Positions 1-8,796 of a stretch of DNA of 64,000 nt are shown here, piece by piece. Every line of letters starts with the position of its first letter. Position 1 is the first letter of the stretch. The stretch covers positions 50,819 to 114,818 of the forward strand of contig QHUS01000069.1 in the NCBI GenBank assembly GCA_003222035.1, in the 5' to 3' direction. The position numbers were made by a program, and so were the translations under genes. The notes under the pieces are model-generated. The model did not search any database and was not told the origin of the DNA. It was given only the letters and a program-made list of their open reading frames with translations. The DNA is from Gemmatimonadota bacterium (lineage in GTDB: Bacteria > Gemmatimonadota > Gemmatimonadetes > Gemmatimonadales > GWC2-71-9).

Positions 1-1567
1 AACTCTCCTTGAATTGGTGAAACACGGCGGGTCGCTCTGGACTCCCGAAGTTCAAGCAGTCGGTGATGCCGAGTGGCCGGGCGCCGGTGCAGGCGATGTT
101 GCGGGCCGCTTCGGCAACCGCCGCCTTGCCGCCTTCGTAGGGGTCGAGCCGCACGTAGCGGCTGTTGCAGTCCACCGTGACGGCGAGGCCGAAGTCGGCC
201 CCCGGAACGCGCAGCACGCCCGCATCGCCGCCCGGCCCGAGCACCGTCCCCGCCTGCACGGTCGAGTCGTATTGCTCGTAGACCCAGCGCTTGGAGGCGA
301 TCGGCGGGTGGTCGAGAAGGGTGAGAAGCGCTTCTCCTGGGGCCAGGTGCTGGGTGCTCGGTGCTGGGTGGGCCGTTCGCCGCTCGGCGATCTCCGGGTC
401 TTCGGTAGCCTCCGGCTGATAGACCGGGCAATCGTCGATCAGACGCTGACCCGGGATCTCCACGACGACCTGGTCCTTCCACTTCGCGCGGTACATCCCG
501 TCGTCGGTGACGCGTCCGATGGGCGTCGCGGTGAGCTCCCACCTGGCGGCAATCGCCTGCGCCGCCGCGATGCGGTCGGGCTTCGCGACCACCAGCATGC
601 GCTCCTGGGATTCGGACAGCAGTACTTCGTACGGCGTCATCCCCGGCTCGCGAGTGGGGACCAGGGAGAGATCGATCTCCACGCCCACGCCGCCCTTCGC
701 CGCCATCTCGGCGGACGACGAGATGAGACCGGCGGCGCCCATGTCCTGGATGGCCACGATGTGGCCCGATTGAATCAACGCGAGGCTCGCTTCGAGCAGC
801 AGCTTCTCGGTGAACGGGTCACCGACCTGGACCTGGGGGCGGCGCTGCTCGCTGGCGTGGGTGAGCTCCTCGGAAGCGAACGCCGCACCATGGATACCGT
901 CGCGCCCGGTGCGCGCGCCGACCACGAGCAGCACGCTGCCCACCCCTCGCGCCGCAGCCTTGATGAGATCCCGCTCTTTGAGCAGCCCGACACACATCGC
1001 GTTCACGAGGGGGTTGCCGCCGTAGCTCGGACCGAAGTCCACCTCGCCCCCGAGCGTCGGGACGCCGACGCAGTTACCGTAGTCACCCACGCCCTTCACC
1101 ACCCCGGCGAAAAGATACCGGTTGCGAGCCTGGTCGAGCGGGCCGAAGCGCAGGCTGTTCAGCAGGGCCACGGGGCGGGCCCCCATGGTGAAGACGTCGC
1201 GCAAGATCCCGCCAACGCCCGTGGCCGCCCCCTGGTACGGCTCCACGGCCGACGGATGGTTGTGCGACTCGATCTTGAACGCGACGGCCCAACCGTCCGG
1301 GAGCCGCAACACCCCCGCGTTCTCTCCCGGCCCCTGAACCACCTGTGGCCCCGTGGTCGGAAACGTCTTCAGAACGGGCCGCGAGTGCTTATACGCGCAA
1401 TGTTCGCTCCAGAGGGCGGAGAAAATGCCCAGCTCCGCGAAGGTCGGGGTGCGCCCGAGCAGCGCGATGATCCGCCCATACTCCTCGTCGGTCAGATTGT
1501 GGTCGTGGACCAATTCCGGCGTGATGGGAGGATCGCCCGGGAACGGACTTGCGGCGATCCGCGTCAT
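1..1567 (-). CDS. purL: Phosphoribosylformylglycinamidine synthase subunit PurL (partial, C-terminus beyond window)
   Basis: Catalyses the ATP- and glutamine-dependent conversion of FGAR to FGAM in purine synthesis, as the large subunit of the three-part PurL/PurQ/PurS enzyme. About 522 of the usual roughly 740 residues are present; the gene leaves the left edge with no stop. The translation carries WSEHCAYK at residues 53-60, whose His is the conserved catalytic one, and a glycine-rich ATP/magnesium region around [14 protein letters not shown]. The ATG overlaps the TGA of the upstream zinc-ribbon gene as ATGA, and purQ and purS lie just upstream on the same strand, so co-expression is expected. 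A heptamer repeat encoding roughly [13 protein letters not shown] interrupts the middle of the protein. Confidence 0.96.
   Translation of the reverse strand, partial: MTRIAASPFPGDPPITPELVHDHNLTDEEYGRIIALLGRTPTFAELGIFSALWSEHCAYKHSRPVLKTFPTTGPQVVQGPGENAGVLRLPDGWAVAFKIESHNHPSAVEPYQGAATGVGGILRDVFTMGARPVALLNSLRFGPLDQARNRYLFAGVVKGVGDYGNCVGVPTLGGEVDFGPSYGGNPLVNAMCVGLLKERDLIKAAARGVGSVLLVVGARTGRDGIHGAAFASEELTHASEQRRPQVQVGDPFTEKLLLEASLALIQSGHIVAIQDMGAAGLISSSAEMAAKGGVGVEIDLSLVPTREPGMTPYEVLLSESQERMLVVAKPDRIAAAQAIAARWELTATPIGRVTDDGMYRAKWKDQVVVEIPGQRLIDDCPVYQPEATEDPEIAERRTAHPAPSTQHLAPGEALLTLLDHPPIASKRWVYEQYDSTVQAGTVLGPGGDAGVLRVPGADFGLAVTVDCNSRYVRLDPYEGGKAAVAEAARNIACTGARPLGITDCLNFGSPERPAVFHQFKES
347..371. 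repeat. Heptamer tandem repeat (GTGCTGG-like) inside purL
   Basis: Three and a half imperfect copies of a 7-base unit, GTGCTGG with one GTGCTCG variant, lie within the purL reading frame. On the coding strand they encode a Pro/Ser/His-rich linker with no counterpart I recognise in PurL. The frame is kept. It is one of several short simple repeats found inside genes in this window. Confidence 0.75.
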
Positions 1568-1890
1568 ACGTCGGACGCCTTCGCGCCGGAGACGCCCCGC
1601 AGAACGGCGCGGAACACACGGGCGAACATGTTCGGGTGCGGATCGGCGAGGAGGCTTTCCGCCTGGCCGGCGTCGAACCACAGTCCATGGCAGTGCGTGC
1701 ATTGATCGATTTGGACGCCGTGCCACTCGCCCGTGATCAGGTCGTAGCCGCACTTGGGACACTTCATGTAGTGCGCACGCCGCTCGACCTCGGCGGCGGT
1801 CTTCATGATGCTGTCGCGCTGTTGGCGCAACAGCTCGGCGCTGCGCTTGGCGAAGTATTCCTCTTCGTTCCGGCTCGGTTTGTCGGACAT
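1564..1890 (-). CDS. Small zinc-ribbon (TFIIB-type) protein
   Basis: A 108-residue protein of unknown function. The N-terminal half is a charged helix (residues about 5-40); the C-terminal half holds CPKCGYDL and, about 20 residues later, [10 protein letters not shown], the paired CxxC knuckles of the zf-TFIIB ribbon family. These ribbons bind zinc; the partner is unknown and could be protein or nucleic acid. The ATG at 1890 is the first of the protein-like region, 4 bases after the lipoprotein gene upstream. The gene overlaps purL by 4 bases, so it is part of the purine operon, but nothing ties it to purine chemistry. Confidence 0.8.
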   Translation of the reverse strand: MSDKPSRNEEEYFAKRSAELLRQQRDSIMKTAAEVERRAHYMKCPKCGYDLITGEWHGVQIDQCTHCHGLWFDAGQAESLLADPHPNMFARVFRAVLRGVSGAKASDV

Positions 1891-1894
1891 CTGC

Positions 1895-2373
1895 CTACGG
1901 CGTCGAAGGGGTCTTGACCGTGAGCGTATCGCCTCCGGGACGGACCGGTCCGTGCGGCGGCGTCGCCGCCGGCGACGATGATTGCCCGCTATACTCGTGG
2001 CCCGGCCACCGCAGCACGGCGTCCACGACCTTTCCATTCTGCAGGAAGACCACGTCCTCCGTCCCGCAGGTGTACTCGCAACCGTTGCGGTAGTAGAGAT
2101 ACGTGAACTCGCCCTGGCGCCGCACGGCGATCGGCGGTCCCCAGAGCGAGTAGATCTCACGCTCGGCCATGCCCGGGTCGATCGTGCCGGTGTTCGGCGA
2201 CTCGTAGGGCACGTCGTGGGTGGGACGGGGCAGCTCTGGGGCCTGCGGAACCCGCCGGTGCGGCGGCTCCCGGAGGGAGGGGGGGGGGGGTTGGTCCACT
2301 GCTCGTTGATTTGCTTACACCCTGAGGTGGCGATCATCAACAGCGCGCACATCAGCAACGTCCTGCGTCGCAT
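1895..2373 (-). CDS. BamE/SmpA-like lipoprotein with a frameshift at a 12-G tract
   Basis: The N-terminus MRRRTLLMCALLM leads to the lipobox ATSGC, so the product should be an exported lipoprotein. After NPPPPP the frame must change at the run of 12 G at 2279-2290 (C on the coding strand) to continue into a 120-residue domain containing EIYSLWGPP, YLYYRNG and DVVFLQNGKVVDAVLR. That pattern of a helix-linked hairpin and a short strand resembles the SmpA/OmlA (BamE) fold. Either the homopolymer length is a sequencing error or the gene is switchable or broken. The first 59 bases overlap the end of purQ in another frame. Function is not known. Confidence 0.65.
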
Positions 2374-3037
2374 GTCGAGCCTCCATCGAGAGAAAGACGC
2401 GGGCCCCATCCTGGCCACCACCCTCCAAGGCCGGGGCGGCGCGCCGCTCCGGGTGCGGCATGATCCCCACCACGTTGCGGCCGGCGCTCATCACGCCGGC
2501 GATGTGGTTCGTCGAGCCGTTCGGGTTGTCGCGCACGTAGCGCCACACCACCCGGCCCGTCGCCTCGAGCTCGGCGGCGACTCCGGGCTCCGCCACGTAG
2601 CGCCCGTCGCCGTGGGCCACCGGGATCTCGAGCACCTCGCCCGGCTCATACAAGCAGGTGAAGGGGGTGTCGGTCTGCTCAACGCGCACCCACACCGGTC
2701 GCGACAGGAAGCGCTGGCGCGCGTTCCGCATCAGGCCGCCCGGGAGCAGCCCGGCTTCGCACAGAATCTGGAACCCGTTGCAGATGCCGAGCACCGTGCC
2801 GCCGGCGCGCGCATGCTCGGCCACGGCCCCCATGGCCGGCGAGAACCGCGCGATCGCGCCCGAGCGCAGATAGTCGCCGTAGCTGAAGCCCCCGGGGAGA
2901 ATCACGACGTCGGCCTGCCGCAGATCGGTGTCGCGATGCCATACGAAAAAGGCGTCGGACCCCGCGGCGCGCGCCGCCGCCAGGGTTTCGGCATCGCAGT
3001 TCGAGCCGGGGAACACGAGGACGGCGACGCGCTTCAT
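2315..3037 (-). CDS. purQ: Phosphoribosylformylglycinamidine synthase subunit PurQ (glutaminase)
   Basis: Supplies ammonia from glutamine to PurL. This is a class I glutamine amidotransferase of 240 residues; the nucleophile is C86 in LGICNGFQ, and the catalytic His/Glu pair is in the C-terminal MPHPER. Residues 46-56 (VILPGGFSYGD) form the oxyanion-side strand. The ATG overlaps the purS stop as ATGA. The protein runs about 20 residues longer than usual after its last conserved segment, and this tail overlaps the following lipoprotein gene by 59 bases. Confidence 0.97.
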   Translation of the reverse strand: MKRVAVLVFPGSNCDAETLAAARAAGSDAFFVWHRDTDLRQADVVILPGGFSYGDYLRSGAIARFSPAMGAVAEHARAGGTVLGICNGFQILCEAGLLPGGLMRNARQRFLSRPVWVRVEQTDTPFTCLYEPGEVLEIPVAHGDGRYVAEPGVAAELEATGRVVWRYVRDNPNGSTNHIAGVMSAGRNVVGIMPHPERRAAPALEGGGQDGARVFLSMEARHATQDVADVRAVDDRHLRV

Positions 3038-3309
3038 CGGGCAGTCCCTCCGGGGACCTCTCCATCCACGGCGAGGTCGTAGTCCTCGATGACCGGGTTC
3101 GCGAGCAGGCGATCGCACATCGCCCGGGCGCGCGCCAGCGCCTCGTCGCGCGACGGCGCCGTCACCTCCAGCACCAGATGCTTCCCCATGCGCACATGCC
3201 CGACTTCGGCGAAGCCGAGCGCGTGCAGCGCGTGCTCCACCGCCTGCCCCTGGGGGTCGAGCAAGGCGGCGCGGGGCATGACGCGAACCTCGACCCGGAA
3301 GGCGCTCAT
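3034..3309 (-). CDS. purS: Phosphoribosylformylglycinamidine synthase subunit PurS
   Basis: A 91-residue bridging subunit that couples PurQ to PurL and helps channel ammonia. It opens with the beta strand FRVEVRVMPRAALLDPQG and contains ALHALGFAEVGHVRMGK, both characteristic of PurS, and has normal length. It overlaps pssA upstream and purQ downstream by 4 bases each, which implies translational coupling. Confidence 0.96.
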   Translation of the reverse strand: MSAFRVEVRVMPRAALLDPQGQAVEHALHALGFAEVGHVRMGKHLVLEVTAPSRDEALARARAMCDRLLANPVIEDYDLAVDGEVPGGTAR

Positions 3310-4139
3310 CCGTTTCCACGCCCCTGGCCAAATGCTTCGTTCCCAGCGTCCGAGTCCGTAATCACAATCGGTCCGGCGATCTCGGTCTCGTCGTCTTCCG
3401 TATCCACCAGGAAGCCGAGCAGGGTCGCGCGCAGAATACCGTACACTATGTAGGTGAGGCCCAGCGGGAAGAAGAACGCGTCATGCTCGAGGATCCCGAA
3501 GATCAGGACGAACAGGAGAGTCGCGAGCCCGAGGAGTCCTTTCACCGTCCGCACCCCCGCCCGTGGAAGCGTGGCGTAGCGCACGTTGCTCACCATGAGG
3601 ATGGTGAGCAGAATCATCAGGAGCTGCATGAGATGGTGACGGGGCAGAAAGCGGAACGCCTGCTGGTACAGGTCCGTGGTGGTGAAGGGGAAGAACGTCG
3701 CGAGCGTCATTCCGGCGGCCGGCGAGGGCAACCCGATGAAGTAGCGCTTGGCGCGACCGGCCTGCGTCAAGTTGAATCGCGCGAGCCGGATCGCGGCGGC
3801 CATCACGTAGAAATAGCAGAAGATCCACTCGGCCTGGCCCGCCGACGCGAACTCGAGCTGGTAGATCAGGAACGCCGGCGCCACGCCGAAGCTCACCACG
3901 TCCACCAGGCTGTCGAGCTCCCCGCCGAACCGCGTCCCCGTCCGGGACAGACGCGCTACCCGGCCGTCGAGCGCGTCGAGGACGCCCGCGAAGAAAATGT
4001 ACCACCCAGCGCGATAGAACTCGCCACGCGACGCGAGCACCATCGACCAGATCCCGAAAAACAGATTGAACAGCGTGAACAGGCTCGGCACGACGATCAC
4101 GACGCGCCGAATGCTCCCGGGGCCGGGGAACCGCCTCAT
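3306..4139 (-). CDS. pssA: CDP-diacylglycerol-serine O-phosphatidyltransferase
   Basis: Makes phosphatidylserine from CDP-diacylglycerol and serine at the inner membrane. The CDP-alcohol phosphotransferase signature is complete: D58-G59, A62-R63, then a glycine and D76 and D80 in GGELDSLVD. Several hydrophobic segments (for example residues 12-32, 145-200 and 210-240) indicate a polytopic membrane protein, and the last 30 residues are acidic. It overlaps psd by 4 bases, so synthesis and decarboxylation of phosphatidylserine are coupled, which implies phosphatidylethanolamine in the membrane. Sitting inside a purine cluster is unusual but has no obvious functional meaning. Confidence 0.95.
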   Translation of the reverse strand: MRRFPGPGSIRRVVIVVPSLFTLFNLFFGIWSMVLASRGEFYRAGWYIFFAGVLDALDGRVARLSRTGTRFGGELDSLVDVVSFGVAPAFLIYQLEFASAGQAEWIFCYFYVMAAAIRLARFNLTQAGRAKRYFIGLPSPAAGMTLATFFPFTTTDLYQQAFRFLPRHHLMQLLMILLTILMVSNVRYATLPRAGVRTVKGLLGLATLLFVLIFGILEHDAFFFPLGLTYIVYGILRATLLGFLVDTEDDETEIAGPIVITDSDAGNEAFGQGRGNG

Positions 4140-4786
4140 GGCGTGTACTCCGCGAGCACCGTCGCTCCGGCGTGGACCCGGTCTCCCAAGACCACTCGCA
4201 CGGCGGATCGCGCCGCGGCCGGGATGAACACGTCCACGCGCGATCCGAAGCGAATCATCCCCATCCGCGCGCCCTGCGTCGCCCGGTCACCCCGGGCGCC
4301 GTCGGTAACGATCCGTCGGGCGATGAGCCCCGCGATCTGGCGGACGAGCAGCGGGCCGCGCGCGCTCCGCATCCCGACCGAGGCCTGCTCGTTGTCGAGA
4401 CTCGCCTTCTCGGACGCGGCGTGGAGAAATCGCCCGGGGTGGTACTGCACCAGCTCGACCGTCCCGGTCGCGGGGTAACGGTTCACGTGCACGTCGAACA
4501 CGTTCATGAAGATAGAGATCCGCGTCGCCTGGGCCTTGAGGTACATCGGCTCATCCACCACCCGCACCTCCACGATCTTGCCGTCGGCCGGGGCGATCAC
4601 GTACTGATCGCCACGTGGCCCCGTGCGCAACGGGTCTCGGAAGAAGACGATCAGCCACACGGCCAGAAGCACGAGCACGCCCTCCGGGATCCACAACCAG
4701 GGCGAGCCGGGTGCCACCCAGGCACCGAGCGTCACCAGCGCCCATCCCGGCAGAATGAACGGCCAGCCTTCCGGGGCGATCCTCAC
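4136..4786 (-). CDS. psd: Phosphatidylserine decarboxylase proenzyme
   Basis: Converts phosphatidylserine to phosphatidylethanolamine using a pyruvoyl group made by self-cleavage. I chose the GTG at 4786 because a GGAG sequence lies just upstream and the 216-residue length matches the short PSD class; a longer frame would extend into the repeat region. Visible features are a membrane hairpin at residues 12-48, FFRDP, VIAPADGKI, the conserved FDVHVNR at 97-103, and the self-cleavage Gly-Ser pair at residues 181-182 in IRFGSRVD. It overlaps pssA by 4 bases. Confidence 0.94.
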   Translation of the reverse strand: MRIAPEGWPFILPGWALVTLGAWVAPGSPWLWIPEGVLVLLAVWLIVFFRDPLRTGPRGDQYVIAPADGKIVEVRVVDEPMYLKAQATRISIFMNVFDVHVNRYPATGTVELVQYHPGRFLHAASEKASLDNEQASVGMRSARGPLLVRQIAGLIARRIVTDGARGDRATQGARMGMIRFGSRVDVFIPAAARSAVRVVLGDRVHAGATVLAEYTP

Positions 4787-4799
4787 CGCTCCACCCCGC

Positions 4800-4904
4800 C
4801 CGAAACGCGGAACGCGAAACGCGGAAGGCGGAACAACACTAGAAGGTCGTTCGCCGCACGACACTCCCAGTTCTGTTCCGCGTTCCGCGTTCCGCCTTCC
4901 GCGT
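4800..4904. repeat. GCGGAAC-type repeat arrays forming an inverted repeat between purC and psd
   Basis: The left array at 4800-4834 is built of CGAAACGCGGAACG-like units; the right array at about 4874-4904 is its approximate inverse, with TTCCGCG units, around a 39-base spacer. The inner 15 bases of the arms, CGCGGAAGGCGGAAC, are inverted copies. The arrays could fold into a long hairpin between the purC stop and the psd start. This may be an intergenic repeat element or an attenuating hairpin. Confidence 0.7.
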
Positions 4905-4907
4905 CGG

Positions 4908-5828
4908 TCACGTGGTCTCCAACGCCTTCCCCGTGATCAGTTCGTAGGCCTTCAGGTACCGCTCGCTCGTCGCCTGCACGACTGCGGGGGGGAGGGGCGG
5001 CGGCGGCGCGTCCCCGTCCCACTTGCCCTCCTGCTTCAAGCCCGCGAGGTAGTCGCGCAGCGGCTGCTTGTCGAAGCTCGGCTGGCTCCGGCCCGGCGCG
5101 TAGCGATCCGCGGGCCAGAAGCGGGAGGAGTCGGGCGTCAGGATCTCATCTATGACGAGCAGCCGGCCATTGGACGCCGTGCCGAACTCGAACTTCGTGT
5201 CGGCGATGATAATGCCTCGCGGCGCGGCGTGACCGCGGCCGCCCTCGTACAGAGCGAGACTGGCGCTCTTGAGCTGCTCCGCGAGCGCGCGGCCGAGCGC
5301 CGCCGCCACGTTGTCGAACGTGACGTTTTCGTCGTGGCCGACGTCGGCCTTCGTGGCGGGCGAAAAGATCGGCGGATCGAGGCGCGCGCTTTCGACCAGA
5401 CCCGCCGCCAGCGGTTCGCCGGCCAGCGTTCCGGACGTCCGGTATTCGGCCCACGCCGAGCCCGTGATGTATCCACGGACGACGCACTCGAACGCCAGGG
5501 GCGTCGTGCGTCGCACGAGCATGGCCCTGCCCGTAAGGGCGGAGCGATGGTCGGTGAGCTCCGGAACCCGGGCCACGATCTCGTCCGCGTCGGCCGAGAG
5601 AAAATGGCTGGAGACGACGTGTGCGAGGCGCTGAAACCAGAAGGCGCTCAGCTGCGTGAGCACGGCACCCTTGTGCGGCACGGGCTCCCGGAGGACGACG
5701 TCGAATGCGCTGACGCGATCGCTCGCCACCAGCAGGAGCGTGTCTCGGTCGACCTCGTAGACTTCGCGCACTTTACCGCGGCGCAGGAGCGGGAGGGGCA
5801 ACGCGCTCGCGACGAGCGGAGTCGTCAT
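4908..5828 (-). CDS. purC: SAICAR synthase
   Basis: Phosphoribosylaminoimidazole-succinocarboxamide synthase joins aspartate to CAIR using ATP. The 306-residue length is typical of the long, SAICAR-synthase-only bacterial and yeast type. Motifs include GKVREVYEV near residue 18 (nucleotide loop), [35 protein letters not shown] and [12 protein letters not shown]. The ATG overlaps the purB stop as ATGA. A C-tract gives the proline stretch [11 protein letters not shown] near the C-terminus. Confidence 0.97.
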   Translation of the reverse strand: MTTPLVASALPLPLLRRGKVREVYEVDRDTLLLVASDRVSAFDVVLREPVPHKGAVLTQLSAFWFQRLAHVVSSHFLSADADEIVARVPELTDHRSALTGRAMLVRRTTPLAFECVVRGYITGSAWAEYRTSGTLAGEPLAAGLVESARLDPPIFSPATKADVGHDENVTFDNVAAALGRALAEQLKSASLALYEGGRGHAAPRGIIIADTKFEFGTASNGRLLVIDEILTPDSSRFWPADRYAPGRSQPSFDKQPLRDYLAGLKQEGKWDGDAPPPPLPPAVVQATSERYLKAYELITGKALETT

Positions 5829-7258
5829 ACGCTGACCTCGGCGGCGGCCGCGGCAGGTGCCACGGCCTCGATGCGGTGAAGCACGTCGGGGACGACGTGC
5901 GCAAGGAACTCGTCCACCTGGCGGGCCGCGCGGCCGGTGTAGGTCGCCGGCTGCAGCTCGGTCGGCTGCACCGCGAGCTTCAGGGCCTTGAACGCGGGGT
6001 CGCGCGCGAGCCGGTCCAGCACATCGTTCGGCGCGCCCTGCTCGGCCATCGCCTGGGCCACGGCCAGGCTGTGCGTCCGGATCACCTCGTGCAGCCGCTG
6101 GCGGTCGCCCCCGGCCTTCACGCCGCGCATCAGCAGACGCTCTGTCGCGAGGTACGGCAGCTGGGCCTCGACGTGGCGCGCGATCACCGGCTCACGCACC
6201 TCCAGGCCCGCAGCCACGTTCGTGGCGAGCACGAGGATCGCGTCACACGCGAGGAACGCCTCGGGAATGACGAGGCGCCGGTTGGCGCTGTCGTCCAACG
6301 TGCGCTCCAGCCATTGCTCCGCCGCCGTGTGCCAGGCGTTCCCCCCGAGCTCGATGACGAACCGCGCCAGGCCGGTCATGCGCTCGGCGCGCATCGGGTT
6401 GCGCTTGTAGGCCATGGCGGAGGAGCCCACCTGATCGCTCTCGAACGGCTCGAGCATCTCCCCCTCGTGTTGCAGCAGTCGCAGATCGGTCGCGAACTTG
6501 GCCGCCGACTGGGCGACCCCGGCGAGCGCCGCCAGGACCTGGGCGTCCTGCTTCCGCGGGTAGGTTTGCCCGGTGATCGGGAACACGCGGGTGAAGCCCA
6601 TCTGCGCGGCGACGCGCGCGTCGAGCTCACGTACCTTGTCATCGTCGCCGTCGAACAGCTCGAGGAAGCTCGCCTGCGTGCCCGTCGTCCCCTTCACCCC
6701 TCGGAACTGGAGCGTACCGAGCCGATGCAGCAGCTCCTCCGCGTCGAGCAGCAGCTCCTGCATCCAAAGCGTGATGCGCTTGCCGACCGTCGTCAGCTGG
6801 GCCGGCTGAAAGTGGGTGTACGCGAGGCACGGCACGTCGCGATACCGGCGGGCCGGCTTCGCCAGCGCGACCAGCACCGCCGCGACCCGCCCCAGGAGGA
6901 GTTGCAGACCCTCCCGCATGAGGATCAAGTCGGCGTTGTCCGTGACGTACGCGCTCGTCGCGCCGAGGTGAATGAAGGGCCGGGCCGCGGGCGCCTGTTC
7001 GCCGAGATGATGGACGTGCGCCATCACGTCGTGTCGGATCCGCTTCTCGTGCTCCGCGGCGCGCTCGAGGTCGGCGTCGTCCAGGTGGCCCCGCAGCTCG
7101 GCGACCGCGCGCTCGGGAATGTCGAGCCCCAGCTCGCGTTGAATTTCCAGCAACGCGAGCCAGAGTCGCCGCCACAACCCGATCCGCCGCCGGTCCCCCC
7201 ACAGGGCCTGCATGGCGGGCGACGCGTAGCGCTGCGACAGGGGTGAGCTGTAGGTCAA
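5825..7258 (-). CDS. purB: Adenylosuccinate lyase
   Basis: Cleaves SAICAR and adenylosuccinate, releasing fumarate, in purine synthesis. The fumarase/aspartase superfamily signature is visible as [14 protein letters not shown], with the catalytic Ser of the flexible loop, and the conserved His regions are [12 protein letters not shown] and YTHFQPAQ. I place the start at TTG 7258, which overlaps the transaldolase TGA as TTGA and gives 477 residues beginning [14 protein letters not shown], the usual PurB N-terminus. It is followed by purC with an ATGA overlap. Confidence 0.96.
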   Translation of the reverse strand: MTYSSPLSQRYASPAMQALWGDRRRIGLWRRLWLALLEIQRELGLDIPERAVAELRGHLDDADLERAAEHEKRIRHDVMAHVHHLGEQAPAARPFIHLGATSAYVTDNADLILMREGLQLLLGRVAAVLVALAKPARRYRDVPCLAYTHFQPAQLTTVGKRITLWMQELLLDAEELLHRLGTLQFRGVKGTTGTQASFLELFDGDDDKVRELDARVAAQMGFTRVFPITGQTYPRKQDAQVLAALAGVAQSAAKFATDLRLLQHEGEMLEPFESDQVGSSAMAYKRNPMRAERMTGLARFVIELGGNAWHTAAEQWLERTLDDSANRRLVIPEAFLACDAILVLATNVAAGLEVREPVIARHVEAQLPYLATERLLMRGVKAGGDRQRLHEVIRTHSLAVAQAMAEQGAPNDVLDRLARDPAFKALKLAVQPTELQPATYTGRAARQVDEFLAHVVPDVLHRIEAVAPAAAAAEVSV

Positions 7259-7923
7259 ACCGACGCCTTGGCGCGCGCCGCCAACTTGCTCCAGTCGGCC
7301 AGGAACTGCTCCAGCCCGCGATCGGTCAGCGGGTGCTGCAACAGCTTCTTCAGGACGTCGGGCGGCAGCGTGGCCACGTCCGCGCCGATCATCGCCGCTT
7401 CCACCACGTGCCGCGGGTGCCGGATCGAGGCCGCGAGGATCTCGGTGGCGATCTGATAGTTGTCGAAGATGGCCCGCGCCTCCCGGATGACGTCCATCCC
7501 TTCTTGGCCGACGTCGTCCAGACGCCCGATGAACGGGCTCACGTACGCCGCCCCCGCCTTTGCCGCGATGAGGCACTGCACGCTGGAGAAGCACAGCGTC
7601 ACGTTGGTCTTAATGCCGGCGTCCGCGAGCCGACGCACCGCGACCATTCCCGCCTCGAGCATCGGGATCTTCACGACGATATTGTCCGCGACCTTCGCGA
7701 GCTCCTTACCCTCGCGTACCATACCCTCGGCATCCACGGCCACCACCTCGGCCGAGACGGGACCGTCCACGAGCGAGCAGATCTCCTTGAGGACGTCGCG
7801 CGGGTCCAGGTCCCCCGCCTGTTTCGCCAGCAGCGAGGGGTTGGTCGTGATGCCATCGATCAGCCCGGCCTGGGCCGCCCAGCTGATGTCTTTCAGGTTT
7901 GCCGTATCGAGAAAAAACTTCAT
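7255..7923 (-). CDS. tal: Small transaldolase / fructose-6-phosphate aldolase family
   Basis: A 222-residue class I aldolase of the short transaldolase family. K85 in VVKIPML is the Schiff-base lysine; MKFFLDTANL at the start and GITTNPSLLAK at 24-34 are family hallmarks. It should transfer dihydroxyacetone units in the pentose phosphate pathway. Whether it is a true transaldolase or a fructose-6-phosphate aldolase cannot be told from the motifs; transaldolase is the commoner role in such genomes. It lies 6 bases after truA and overlaps purB. Confidence 0.92.
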   Translation of the reverse strand: MKFFLDTANLKDISWAAQAGLIDGITTNPSLLAKQAGDLDPRDVLKEICSLVDGPVSAEVVAVDAEGMVREGKELAKVADNIVVKIPMLEAGMVAVRRLADAGIKTNVTLCFSSVQCLIAAKAGAAYVSPFIGRLDDVGQEGMDVIREARAIFDNYQIATEILAASIRHPRHVVEAAMIGADVATLPPDVLKKLLQHPLTDRGLEQFLADWSKLAARAKASV

Positions 7924-7929
7924 GGGCGT

Positions 7930-8703
7930 CTAGGCCTCGGCGTAGAGGTCGGCGGGATAACGCACCGCTATCAGGTACAATCCCTGTGGCGGAGCGGGCG
8001 GGCTGGCCGCCTGGTTGTCGGTCGCGGTGAGGAGCCGGGAGAGATCGTCGAGCGGGCGCCGCTCGAGCGCGATGTCCACCATCGCGCCCACCAGGAAGCG
8101 CACCATCCGATGCAGGAATCGGTCGGCCTCGATCGTGAACGTCACCCCCGCTCCGTCGGTCCGCGGCGCCCACTGCGCGAGCGCCACGCGGCTGCGGTAG
8201 TGGGGCGCGCCGGTCGCGGCGAGGCCGCGGAAATCGTGCTCCCCGGGAAGCAGCTGGGCCGCGCGGGTGAGCGTCGCCACGTCGAGCGGACGTCCCAGAG
8301 CCCATTCGTAGGGCCGCCGAAACGGTGAGCGGCCCCCCTCATCGGTCCCGATCACGTAGCGGTAACGCCGTGCCGCGGCGCTGTTTCGCGCGTGAAAGCC
8401 GGATCGCATCGCGCACAGCCGCTCCACCCAGATGTCCCGCGGGAGCAGGGCATTCAGGGCCCGGTGCAACCCCTGGCCGTCCGCTGCCCAGCGCTCACTC
8501 GCAAGAAACCCGACGCCCTGACCGAGAGCGTGCACGCCGGTATCGGTCCGCCCTGCGCCCGTCGCCGCTGTGCGGCGCCCCATGAGGCGCTCGAGCACAG
8601 CCTCGAACTCCGCCTGCACCGTGCGGCCGTGCGGTTGCCGCTGCCAGCCCGCGAACTGCGCCCCGTCGTATTGCACCACGGCGAGGTAGGGCCGGCTCGT
8701 CAC
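7930..8703 (-). CDS. truA: tRNA pseudouridine(38-40) synthase
   Basis: Isomerises uridines 38-40 in the tRNA anticodon stem. The catalytic aspartate is D54 in GRTDTGVHALGQ, and the N-terminus LAVVQYDGAQFAGWQRQ is classical TruA. It is 257 residues, normal length. The GTG start lies only 6 bases after the -10 element of the promoter at 8710-8738, so the message should start at or next to the initiation codon. It heads the minus-strand purine and phospholipid cluster. Confidence 0.96.
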   Translation of the reverse strand: MTSRPYLAVVQYDGAQFAGWQRQPHGRTVQAEFEAVLERLMGRRTAATGAGRTDTGVHALGQGVGFLASERWAADGQGLHRALNALLPRDIWVERLCAMRSGFHARNSAAARRYRYVIGTDEGGRSPFRRPYEWALGRPLDVATLTRAAQLLPGEHDFRGLAATGAPHYRSRVALAQWAPRTDGAGVTFTIEADRFLHRMVRFLVGAMVDIALERRPLDDLSRLLTATDNQAASPPAPPQGLYLIAVRYPADLYAEA

Positions 8704-8709
8704 GGGCGA

Positions 8710-8738
8710 AAGATAGGAAAAGTGAGAGGGTCAATCAA
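8710..8738 (-). promoter_or_regulatory. Promoter for truA (TTGATT-N17-TATCTT), probably giving a leaderless mRNA
   Basis: On the minus strand TTGATT (8738-8733) is followed after exactly 17 bases by TATCTT (8715-8710). The GTG of truA begins 6 bases further on, where transcription should start. No Shine-Dalgarno sequence fits in that space. Confidence 0.65.
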
Positions 8739-8760
8739 GGCACGCAAACCGTTGTGGCAT

Positions 8761-8790
8761 TTGACAAAGCGCGATTTTTTGGCGTAGCTT
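8761..8790 (+). promoter_or_regulatory. Promoter for trpD (TTGACA-N18-TAGCTT), probably giving a leaderless mRNA
   Basis: A perfect -35 hexamer TTGACA at 8761-8766 is followed by TAGCTT at 8785-8790 (spacer 18; GTAGCT gives 17). The GTG start of trpD is at 8797, six bases past the -10, which leaves no room for a leader. It is divergent from the truA promoter, with 22 bases between the two -35 elements. Confidence 0.72.
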
Positions 8791-8796
8791 CCCGCC

